Origin: Polychytrium aggregatum
Lineage: Eukaryota > Chytridiomycota > Chytridiomycetes > Polychytriales
Assembly: GCF_025602895.1 (NCBI RefSeq)
Contig: NW_026516209.1
Coordinates: 806,001 to 870,000, forward strand
Direction: 5' to 3'
DNA length: 64,000 bases
The position numbers and the translations under genes are program-made. Shown here one piece after another: positions 55,868 to 64,000 of the stretch. Under the pieces are notes generated by a model. That model was given only the letters and a program-made list of their open reading frames with translations, ran no database searches and had not been told where the DNA came from. Numbering within the stretch: position 1 is the first letter of the stretch; the number at the start of each line of letters is the position of its first letter.

Positions 55868-57952
55868 CTGGCGAGAAAATAGCAGCGATGGCTGGTTCTG
55901 CCCTTGGGGAAGAAAAATTCTCCTCAAAACCAGCGCATTTTGGGCTGGCAGTGATACTGTGCAGTGGCGTCCTTGATTCGGATCCAGAAACGCATCGCTC
56001 GCTCAATCAGTCGTGGGAAGACATCTTGTCAAGGTGAGTCTTGCCTGATAGCCAAACGATCATGCCATCTCGCTGACACACAGCCACGCTTGACTAGGTT
56101 TCCAACCAGAGAGATTCAGACGGTGGTGGTTCTTGTCCGCAATCGGAGTGGAGCTTCCAACAATGATACAATTGGTCATTCCTCCACACCAATTGCCCAC
56201 CCTCACCATCAATCGGCTCAAGGTGATACCAAATGCCGTCAACCGACCATGGCCGGATTCCAACTTTTGCTGCTCCACATTCGACGTGACTTTCAGGTGA
56301 CCGAGATGAGCAGCCTCGAGGGGGACGGAAAAAATTGATAGTGATGGTTGTGGGCCAAGAAGAAAGGCGCAGCAGTCGGAGTTGAATTAGGGTTGTATCC
56401 AGGGCAGAGCCAGGGTTAGGGTTTGAGCATGTGTCCGGCACGTGTGCTCATCCCGTGATCTGGTCCCCTGACCGCATGAGTCACTCCAGACGGCTGGCCA
56501 CATCTGGCCAGCCACCCCGTGTTCCCACCCCCACCGCGGGCCCCGGTTCGTGCGCGGGCGCCGAGCGCCGATTGGTCTCCCTTGCCAGTGAATGGCCAGA
56601 GATACGGGCTGGGCCGAAAGCCGATAGGTAATGTCTGTGCGACGCAGCTCTCGCCGAGACGCTCTCGCCGTGCTCTCGCCGCGGCTAGATGCTGGGACGG
56701 CGAGCGGTTCGGGTCTCGCCGTGTCGTTATCAGCGGAGGTTTCGGCTTGCCATTCCGTTGGTGCTGGTGCGCCGTTATCGCCCGTGTGCGAGCAAGCGGT
56801 TCGTGGGACAGCTGTGCAGTGTCGAGGTGCGCTTCAGTCGCCTGTGTATCCGCACTGTGGACTGTGTTTGCAGCTCTGCGGGAGTGGCTGAGTCCACTGC
56901 CGCAGCAGCCCCGCCACAGCTGGCTGCTCTGATACACAAACAGCACCACACAGCACAGCACCACACAGCACAACGGCACACACAAACACCCGCCTCCGCC
57001 GACACAACAAACACAGACAACACGCCGCCCTCTGGTGTCTTTGCCGCCGCCCTTGCCTTGGGTATCTTCCTTCTGGCCCGCCGCGGTATATCTTGGCCGT
57101 CCTTCGCCGTCCTTCGCCGTTCTTCGCTGACCTTCTTCTGCTGCCTTGCGTCCTTGGCCTACGTCTTTGGCCTGTGTCCTTGGCTGCATTCGCCGCTTGC
57201 GCCCTGCTTGTCGCAATAGCAAACATCCGTCTTCGCCGTCCCCGCCCCTCCCACCCTCCCAGTGCAATATTTGCACGGGGCCCGATCGTCGTTCCGTCTT
57301 GCGTTCTGGTCCTTTCCTGACCTGCGGCCCCTCCCCTCGGCCTACTTCTCACTCACATTCCCCCGTTGCCGATCTTCTCCCACCGGCACTCCAGCTCCGT
57401 GTAAATACCCCCGCTAGGTCCCTGAGTGTAGCACGCTTTCCGAGAGCAATAAACGAAACTGCCGTTTGCCCTCCTCCAATTGCCACTCCTTCCCAGCCCT
57501 TCCCCCACAACCCCTTCAATCCCCACCACCTCCGATTTTGCCGGTCTCTTGGATCCGGACCCTCTTCGTCCGAAACCCCGAGTGCGAGCCAAGTGTCTTT
57601 CCCTCGTTTGTGCTCTAAATCATCCCAGGCGGTCTAAGAACGCCCCAAGCATCCATTTTGTGTCTCTGGAGATCATCAGAAATCGCTGGCTGTTGCTAGA
57701 TATCGCCGAGCATCTTTGACTGGACAGCATCTCCCGATCTTCAACTCCCACACACACTGCAACTGCATTCGGTCTCGCCGACTAGACCCGACCGCATCTC
57801 GACTCATCTCCGGCCGACCATCAGTCTCTCTCCCTCCGGGCGTGCTTGAATCTGCTCGCAATCTGCGCAATCGCAGACAAACAATCACAGCCGCAATCTC
57901 AGTCACCATCGCAGGCGCACTGTCTCAACCACAATCGCCACCCCCCACACCC
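55868..57952. other. 2.1-kb intergenic region: Fanzor 5' flank and kinase promoter
   Basis: No further gene recognised. Holds the telomere-like motif near 56387-56428 and a pyrimidine-rich, CA-rich leader before the kinase. The open frames at 56416-57276 lack motifs. Confidence 0.5.
56387..56428. repeat. Telomere-like TTAGGG vestige
   Basis: AATTAGGGTTG followed within 25 bp by CCAGGGTTAGGGTTTGAG: about three degenerate TTAGGG units, 0.5 kb upstream of the Fanzor start. Too short to prove telomeric origin. Confidence 0.4.
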
Positions 57953-59798
57953 ATGTCGACTTCAATGCCCGCCTCGGCACCTCCTGCCGTCATGGAGCGC
58001 TCCCCCATGTTCACCAAGGTCAACTCCTCCAATGGCGGATGCGCCTCTCCGGCCGTCGTCTCGGCCCTGGCCTTTGGCCTTCAGCAACAGCAGTCGAACA
58101 CTCCCTCGGGCGCCAGCGTCATCCGACGCACCCCCGAGCCGCCAACCCCGCTGCGGGCCCCGATAACCCTGCAGCGGGCCAAGGACCAGCAATCGTACAC
58201 GGCCCGGACCTCTTGCACTGGCCCGCTCGTCAAGCCGCTCGGCAACCTGGTGCTCTCCCCCACCAGCTCGTCTCCTGAGCTCAATACCTCCTCGACTCTT
58301 GTCTCCGAGTCCGCCTCCCAGGGCCGCGGCAGCGACGAGGCCAACCCGTCGTCCCTCTCCTCTCGCAGCGCCCTTGAGCAGCGGCGGTCCTCCAACGTCG
58401 TTGTCAAGCGGCGTCAGTCCTCCACCTCGGTGAGCGCCGGGACACCCAACGACGTAATGACTCCTCAGATCAATGCATTTTCGTACAGCTCGCTGGATCC
58501 CTCGCCCGCGGTCTCGTTCTTGGCCGCCTTTGCGGACGCCTCGCCGACAGGTGCGTACAGTTACACCCGGTAGCGCTTTCTCTGTTTGCCCCGCCCACGT
58601 ACAGCCGAAGCCTCCGGCTCGCCCACTCTGCCCTCCCTCCCCCTTCCCGAATCACGCCCGCGGCCATTGGTAGATCGCTTTTTTGCTTCGCTATCGCACG
58701 GCTTGGCAGGGGTGATCGGTTGAGAAGGCGTGCGCATTCCGCATTATCGTTTGTCTTGTCGTTTGTCTTGTCGTTTGTCTTGTCGTTTGTCTCGTCGTTT
58801 GTCTTGTCGTTTGGCTCCACACGCTAATTTGTGCGACCCCCCCTGCCTTTGGCTCAACAGCACAACATCTCCCGTACCAAGAAGGCGATCAAGTCGGCGA
58901 CTGGATGCTGGTGCGCAAGGTTGGCCAGGGATCCTTCTCGGAAGTGTTTGAGGTCGAGCTGCAGAGCCTGAGCCACCCAACTCACCCCGCCCGTGCTGCC
59001 CTGAAGGCTATCCAGAAAAAGTCACATCCAGACATTTCGCAAGAATCCCTCGAGCGCTCGGTTTTGCACGAAGTTGACCTCTGGAAGGACCTGATCCACC
59101 CCAACATCAACCGCATGATTGAGTTCATCGAGACGGCCGACGCCATCTTTGTTGTCTCCGAGTTTTGTGACAGCGGCAACCTCTTCCAAATGATCCAGAC
59201 ACACGGCGCCCTGGCCGAGTTCAAAGCCATCAGCATCGTCCGCCAGGTGGCCGAAGCCGTGCGCTATCTTCATCTGGACCACCGCATCGCCCACCGCGAC
59301 ATCAAGCTCGAGAACATCCTTGTGGACGATGTCAGCAACACCGTCAAGCTCTGCGACTTTGGCCTTTCCGAGCGCTTTGCCATCAGCCCGGCGTGCTCCT
59401 TCTCGGCCATGTCCGACTTTTCGGCCGACAATGGCGACGTTGCCGGCATTGCTGGCTCGATCCACTACTGTGCCCCCGAGGAGCTGCAGGAGGGCGCCAC
59501 CTCGCCTGTCACCGGCACCGGATGCCACGTCAGCGCCGCCGCGAGCGATATCTGGTCGCTCGGCTGCGTGCTCTTTGCAACCGTGACGGGAACCCTCCCC
59601 TTCAACGACGACTATTTGCCGCGGCTGCAGTTCAGCATCATCAACGGCCGCTACGACAAGTCCCGCTTTGTCGATTGCTCCGTCTCGGAGCTCTGCCAGA
59701 GCCTGATCGAGGGAATGCTGCAGACCAAGATCGAGAACCGGCTCACGATCGAGCAGGTCCTGGACCATCCCTGGCTCAAGCTCGACCAGAGCCAGTAA
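57953..59798 (+). CDS. Serine/threonine protein kinase, CAMK-like
   Basis: Exons 57953-58550 and 58861-59798 (phase 1) give 511 residues. The first ~199 residues are a Ser/Thr/Pro-rich, probably disordered regulatory region (MSTSMPASAPPAVMERSPM...) with several basic RRxS-like sites (LEQRRSSN, VKRRQSST). The kinase domain fills the rest: Gly loop VGQGSFSEVFEV, VAIK-equivalent AALKAIQKKSHP, catalytic HRDIKLENIL, metal-binding DFGLS, a 40-residue activation segment, and YCAPEEL. SDIWSLGCVLFATVTGTLPFND and a terminal NRLTIEQVLDHPWL are typical of CAMK/CAMKL kinases such as the Nim1/Hsl1/Kin4 groups. The subfamily is not settled. No in-frame ATG exists upstream of 57953 in this open frame. The intron carries a 12-bp minisatellite. 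Confidence 0.88.
58746..58811. repeat. 12-bp minisatellite in kinase intron
   Basis: Five to six copies of GTTTGTCTTGTC with one T-to-C variant. Confidence 0.95.
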
Positions 59799-61012
59799 GC
59801 CGCCACTGCAGGGCTCCTCTTGGTCCACAACCACTCTGTCCAGCGATCAGGCTGGTGCCATTTTTTTGCCCTCGAGCGGCACCCACCGCACCCAGCTCCG
59901 TCTCCATTTCGCACTGCAGTGCTGTTTGAGCCTCCCTCCACCATACCTCTTGTCCACATCGCATCGCCCACTGCACGCCGTTTTGCTGCTGCACGTACTG
60001 CATCTTTAATCCCCTCCCTCCCTCACCACCCAAGACCATTCTGGTTAATGTCTCTATTCCCCCCACCACCCATCTTTTTTTTTGGTCGTCCTCTTCTCGC
60101 CGCCCGGCTGCTAACCGCTATCCGGTCTGCATTCCCGTCTCGCTTGCGAGGCATCTCGAGTCGGACTGCTCACACACACCCCTCAGCATGCACCTTTTTG
60201 GATATCGCTTGTGCTTGCCGTTTTGTTCATTTGCTTGCTATCGTCTATTCCTTGTAGTCCAATATCAGTACCAGCTTTCACCTTGTCTTTGCCTGCCAAG
60301 TTCTCGTTCTCGCCATGGTGGCTTGGCGCCACGCCTTCTCCCCGCCCACTGCTTCCTCTTGCCTCCGTCTCACCATGCTGCTGGAGAAGGAAAGCGATGG
60401 AGACATTTTCTCTCTTTTCTTTTTGAATACAAAGTAATCCGAGCTCGCCCCATCTCGCCGCCATCGCAATAATAGTGCCAAGCAGTAGAGATGACACGGA
60501 GCAGACTCGCTGCCGCGGATGGCTGGATCTCGCGATATTCCTGCCCTCAATCTCCCAGATTCAGACCAGGGGACGGTTCAGGGGCATGACAGACGCCAGG
60601 CAAGTCTGCGGATGTCTCACGACGATGGATTCAATCCGATAATCCAAAAAGTGGGGGAGAGCGAGGGAAACAAACGCAAGTAAAGATTTGAGAAAGCGAT
60701 AGAGGCGATCAAGCGGAGCGGAAAGCGATTGAAATAGAGTGAGGAAACGGTGGGCGATGGCGGGGGGGGGCATTGCCAATACCAACAGAGGCATTGGCAC
60801 AGGGCAGAGGGCGGACCGGTGCTGGATGGATTGGCGACAGTGACGGCGGCGGTGGTGGTGGACTTGATCATGAGCTCGAGACTTGCTTGGCTATCAATGC
60901 CATCGTTGGACATGGAGCAAGCGACATACAAACCAAATGCCTGCAGGATCCCAATAAAATGCTCGCCTGGCCGCCGCTGTCTCCCCGCCCCTTCTCTCCT
61001 GACAAATATCAA
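59799..61012. other. 1.2-kb convergent intergenic region
   Basis: 3' flanks of the kinase and the GPI-type gene. T-rich patches but no recognisable gene or RNA. Confidence 0.5.
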
Positions 61013-61855
61013 TTACATCCAGAATACATAGAGACCGGCGACAAGACCCAGAGACCCGAGAACCAGCCCGTGGTCGCCCAGGAATCCGCCGCGAGACGAG
61101 CCGGCCCCGTTCTTGAATGGACTGACGACGATGGTGTTGTTGACCTGGGCAGTGGGCTGCACCGCCGGCGCCGCAGCGGAGGCTGCGAGCAGATAGACAG
61201 GGCCAGACCAAGCCTGGATGCCATTCTGCGTGCCATCCGCAACCTTGAGCTGTGTGGCGTTGAAATAGGTGTAGATCAGGTAGGTTTCGGTTGGCTGGGG
61301 AGCCCAGGCTTTGCTCGAATTGCCTGTGGTGGTGCCGTCGGTCGTTGCCGCAGTCGGGGCGGCAGAGCTAGCGTCGATCTGGACGCTGGGCTCGAGCGTA
61401 AACGAGACCGAGGACGAGCCGGCGGGCCAGGTGAGCGGAGCAGCTGCATAGCTGGCGACCAGGCCAGTGCCGTTGGATGAATCGAGGGGCGTGACGATGA
61501 CGGTGTTGACGGTGTGGCCTCCTGCCGTGAACTGTGCCAGGCTCACGGGCTTCTTGACCATGTACGAGAACTGCACCCGACCGGGCTTGAGCTGAAGGGC
61601 AACGTTGGTTTCGGTCTCGACATAGCTGACGACGATGGTGTTGCTGTCGGTCCAGTTGATCTGCATCGGGATGATGGAGATTGCACCCGAGGACATTGAC
61701 GTCGGCGGCACCGATGAGTTGCACTGGACCGGGCTGCAGTTTGTCGTGAAGGTCAGGACGGCGAACGAGTGCTCGACCAGCACGGAGAGCAGCAGCAGGA
61801 CGGCAAGGCGGGTTTGAACGAGGCGGAATTGAGCGAGTGACTTGAGCATGATCAA
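61013..61855 (-). CDS. Secreted, probably GPI-anchored glycoprotein of unknown function
   Basis: Single exon, 280 residues from ATG 61855 (a second ATG at 61849 is equally possible). Residues ~5-32 (SLAQFRLVQTRLAVLLLLSV...) form a signal peptide. The mature part starts LTFTTNCSPVQCNSS and is rich in Ser, Thr, Val and Ala, with several N-glycosylation sequons (NSS, NWT, NGT, NSS, NAT, NNT). It looks like an all-beta domain (INWTDSNTIVVSYVETETN; PSVQIDASS). A Ser/Gly stretch precedes a terminal hydrophobic segment (GLVLGSLGLVAGLYVFWM), typical of a GPI signal or short anchor. The same layout as the DM13-like protein suggests a cell-surface role, but no family is recognised. Confidence 0.7.
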   Translation of the reverse strand: MIMLKSLAQFRLVQTRLAVLLLLSVLVEHSFAVLTFTTNCSPVQCNSSVPPTSMSSGAISIIPMQINWTDSNTIVVSYVETETNVALQLKPGRVQFSYMVKKPVSLAQFTAGGHTVNTVIVTPLDSSNGTGLVASYAAAPLTWPAGSSSVSFTLEPSVQIDASSAAPTAATTDGTTTGNSSKAWAPQPTETYLIYTYFNATQLKVADGTQNGIQAWSGPVYLLAASAAAPAVQPTAQVNNTIVVSPFKNGAGSSRGGFLGDHGLVLGSLGLVAGLYVFWM

Positions 61856-61967
61856 CGGAGCAGCGACCCGGTGAATTGGGGAGAGGGATTGAACTTGTTG
61901 ATGTCGGATTCAAAGTTGGCTGTTTTGTCCGTCCAAGAGGCTAGCTGGATACGCGGCTGGCTGCAGT

Positions 61968-62003
61968 GGTCGAGGAGGTCGAGGAGGTCGAGGAGGTCGA
62001 GTG
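61968..62003. repeat. 9-bp repeat GTCGAGGAG
   Basis: Four tandem units upstream of the GPI-type gene. Confidence 0.9.
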
Positions 62004-62367
62004 GGCTGAAGCTACTGGTGGATCAAGCTGCGGTGTAGCTCGCGGTGTCGCTGGAGATGGTGTCGATGAGGACAAGGTGGCCCGGCAGCGGTGTATGAGG
62101 AGGAATGGCAGGACGAGACCTGCGGCTGGCTGGGGGAGATGGATCTGTTTTGGAGACAGCGTCTATGGAACGCTGCGGGAGACGGGCTGTCTGGGCTGCT
62201 CGCCGGCGGCAGGAACGGGGGAGGGTGTTGAGAGCAGAAAGGAGGGATCGGAGGGATGGGTGGTTGGTCAGATGTCCAGGAGCGGGGGTCTTTGGTCGAA
62301 AATAAGGGGTGGGCGGTGCGGCTGGGCTGGTGGTCCCGTCTTGGTGGAGCAGGGATGTCCGGGACGG

Positions 62368-62446
62368 AGATGCGATGGCGACGGCGATGGCGATGGCGAT
62401 GGCGATGGGTGCCGAGATGGGTGCCGAGATGGGTGCCAAGATGGCG
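62368..62446. repeat. GATGGC and GGTGCCGAGAT tandem repeats
   Basis: About six GATGGC-type hexamers followed by three 12-bp GGTGCC(G/A)AGATG units. Confidence 0.9.
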
Positions 62447-62769
62447 ATGGGACAGCCAACGATGGCGAGGAAGAGCGGATGCGTTGAGTCGTTCGTGGGT
62501 GGATTTGTCGAGCTCGTTTCGGTCGGTCAGTCGTCGCTTTGTTTGCCGGGTCTGTTTGTTGCCCTGCGCACAGCCGGCACCGCCGCACGCACCGCCGCAT
62601 GCACGGCCACGCATGGCACCAGTTTTTTTTTCATCAGATGGGTCCGGTTATTAGACAGACTTTTGCCTTAGCGTCCCGTTCGGGCTCTGGCACTGGTTGC
62701 ACGCATGGCACCAGATATGCAATCCGCTCGCTCGACACGACTGGTCCATGTACACTATACACATAGCAA

Positions 62770-62818
62770 ATGGGACACTTGCCCATGACCCATATGTCAG
62801 CGTAGTGTGGGATGACAT
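62770..62818 (-). ncRNA. Hairpins downstream of second Fanzor, candidate guide-RNA region
   Basis: On the minus strand, downstream of the stop at 62851-62853: an ATGTCA/TGACAT stem (62818-62813 with 62799-62794) then ATGGG/CCCAT (62786-62782 with 62774-62770). Position is analogous to the hairpin series of the long copy, but stems are shorter and sequence is not obviously shared. Confidence 0.3.
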
Positions 62819-62850
62819 GCGTCTAGCTATGCCACAAGAAATAAAACAGA

Positions 62851-64000
62851 TCACTTTGGCAGCCTCCGAGTGAAGACCGCCGGTCGCTCTCTGGTCTCCA
62901 CAATCGACCTGCACACTGCGATCATGTTGCGCGCCGCATTGACGTCGCGATTCCACACTGTCCGGCAGCTGGGATTCTTGCAGCTCCTGACAAAGTGGGA
63001 ATTCGCAACACTGGGCGCATCGAGTCCTTCCAACCGAACTGGCTCCAGGCACTTGGAGCACACTTGCGAGGTGTTGAACTCGTTCGTCGAGGCCACCTTG
63101 ACGCTTCCATGATGGTGATTGGGACGGCGTCGGTGGTGCTCGAATTGCTCAAAGTACTGAGCAAACCGCTGCCTCCGAGGGCTGGATGCATAGCCCTTGC
63201 CTTGTCGCCATGACGCATTGCCAAAGGCGATCACCACATCGGTCCGTATCGGGGCGTGCTTCAGGACGGCCTTGCACATCCTGTCGACGGCCACTTGGCG
63301 CCTCTTGTGGCCCGTGAATCGATGGTGACGGGCCTTCTTGCCAAGGTGGAAGTCGAGCTGCACTCGCAGCTCCGGTCGCAGGACATGGGTGAGATGGACC
63401 TTGAAAGCCTCCGAGGATGACACCTTGGGCGAGGGGGTGGTCGACATCCAGGTCTCGATGCTGAGTCGATACTTCATGGTGTTGTGCCACTCAGTATTGG
63501 ACATATGGCCACACATGTGCTGGTAGTGGCCATTGGAGAACGAGACCACCTCGTCTTGGTGGCCCGGTGCTTGGATGACCGCCGTGAAGATGGAGCCGAC
63601 TCCAGGATCGATGCCAATCCAAGTGGTGCGGTTGGGGTTTGGGTCACCGATGTGGGCCTGGATACGCTGTTCGGCAGTCGGAGGAGGCTCGATGGTCTCG
63701 GTGTGATCGGTTCGAGGCAGAAACTTGACGAGGCCGATGGTGCATCCAATGCCATCGGTGCTGATCTCGTAGTTGAACAGCTTGTGATTGATATCCCGGT
63801 CACGGAAGAGGGAACTACGCAGCTTGAAGCAGCTGCGCCAGAGACGATCCTGGTTGTTGACACCGTCATCACCTTCTTCCTTGAGCATGTCCCAGGTGAG
63901 GCCAAGACGATGTTCGGTGTCAAGGAGTTCCCAGAGAGTGACCGTGTCAATCTTGACATACTTGGCCGTGGCAGTGCATAGAGGAACCATCGTGCACACG
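62851..64000 (-). CDS. Fanzor nuclease, second copy, truncated by window edge
   Basis: The C-terminal ~382 residues are visible; the N-terminus lies beyond 64000. Clearly paralogous to the long Fanzor but diverged. Landmarks in order: RTTWIGIDPGVGSIFTAVIQ (RuvC-I Asp codon 63607-63609), WMSTTPSPK, VVIAFGNASWRQGKGYASSP, NEFNTSQVCSKC (displaced RuvC-II Glu codon 63079-63081), a zinc-finger second half CKNPSC, and WNRDVNAARNMIAV (RuvC-III Asp 62944-62946). The frame has no stops or frameshifts in the visible part and ends ...VFTRRLPK at TGA 62851-62853, about where relic 1 ends. No introns are needed. All catalytic and zinc residues seen are intact, so it may encode an active nuclease. Confidence 0.9.
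   Translation of the reverse strand, partial: VCTMVPLCTATAKYVKIDTVTLWELLDTEHRLGLTWDMLKEEGDDGVNNQDRLWRSCFKLRSSLFRDRDINHKLFNYEISTDGIGCTIGLVKFLPRTDHTETIEPPPTAEQRIQAHIGDPNPNRTTWIGIDPGVGSIFTAVIQAPGHQDEVVSFSNGHYQHMCGHMSNTEWHNTMKYRLSIETWMSTTPSPKVSSSEAFKVHLTHVLRPELRVQLDFHLGKKARHHRFTGHKRRQVAVDRMCKAVLKHAPIRTDVVIAFGNASWRQGKGYASSPRRQRFAQYFEQFEHHRRRPNHHHGSVKVASTNEFNTSQVCSKCLEPVRLEGLDAPSVANSHFVRSCKNPSCRTVWNRDVNAARNMIAVCRSIVETRERPAVFTRRLPK

Larger units (their letters stand above)
61856..62767. other. Intergenic, repeat-rich
   Basis: Promoter side of the GPI-type gene and far 3' flank of the second Fanzor. Open frames here come from simple repeats. Confidence 0.55.

Noticed and set aside
61966-62487. 173-codon + strand ORF
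   Set aside because: Driven by GTCGAGGAG and GATGGC simple repeats; no start codon context or motif.
1-64000. tRNA, rRNA or other classical RNA genes
   Set aside because: Scanning for TPsiC-like GTTCGANNC boxes with paired arms and for rRNA cores gave nothing convincing.

Overview
The window looks like nuclear DNA of a flagellated (zoosporic), chytrid-like fungus. It is GC-rich and eukaryotic, and most genes are split by many short introns (about 88 inferred here, often 70-200 nt). The housekeeping set is fungal/opisthokont: dCMP deaminase, Vac1/Rabenosyn-5, Mak11, EB1, Afg1 and a Cue1-like protein. Two genes encode CFAP57, an axonemal protein that a fungus needs only if it swims. A secreted S1/P1 nuclease with a chitin-binding-like tail also fits. 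Exon borders were derived by hand from GT/AG signals, reading phase and family conservation; no search was run.

Layout, left to right: a partial membrane RING-H2 E3 ligase; dCMP deaminase; two tandem 13-exon CFAP57 paralogs (3.0-8.3 and 8.9-14.4 kb) that share a nearly identical 270-bp tract, intron included; an ASH1-type SET methyltransferase, followed by an unassigned ORF with a duplicated module; EB1; then on the minus strand a TMEM184-type 7-TM protein and Mak11. Next come an intergenic 32-bp foldback hairpin, a myristoylated-looking EF-hand protein (+), a GPI-type DM13-like protein (-), Vac1 (-), Afg1 (-) and a Cue1-like ER protein (+). These are followed by an adenylation-carrier-reductase NRPS-like enzyme (-), an S1/P1 nuclease (-), a mitochondrial carrier (+), a small basic/acidic protein (-), a Ser/Thr kinase (+) and a GPI-type secreted protein (-).

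The most notable content is a set of Fanzor loci, the eukaryotic relatives of TnpB RNA-guided nucleases. One long intronless copy (53.3-55.9 kb) keeps the RuvC Asp/Glu/Asp residues and zinc finger, and has N-terminal zinc knuckles in a second frame. A second diverged copy with intact catalytic residues runs off the right edge (62.85-64.0 kb). Two decayed + strand relics (31.35-31.46 and about 40.5-40.7 kb) contain only the 3' end of such a gene. One relic seems to stay similar to the long copy past its stop, into DNA that carries a series of hairpins and is a candidate guide-RNA region.

Other patterns: a three-copy dispersed repeat of about 200-240 bp; five GC-AG introns; 12- and 13-nt microexons; minisatellites in introns and promoters; and several apparent 1-nt frameshifts that may be assembly errors or real decay.
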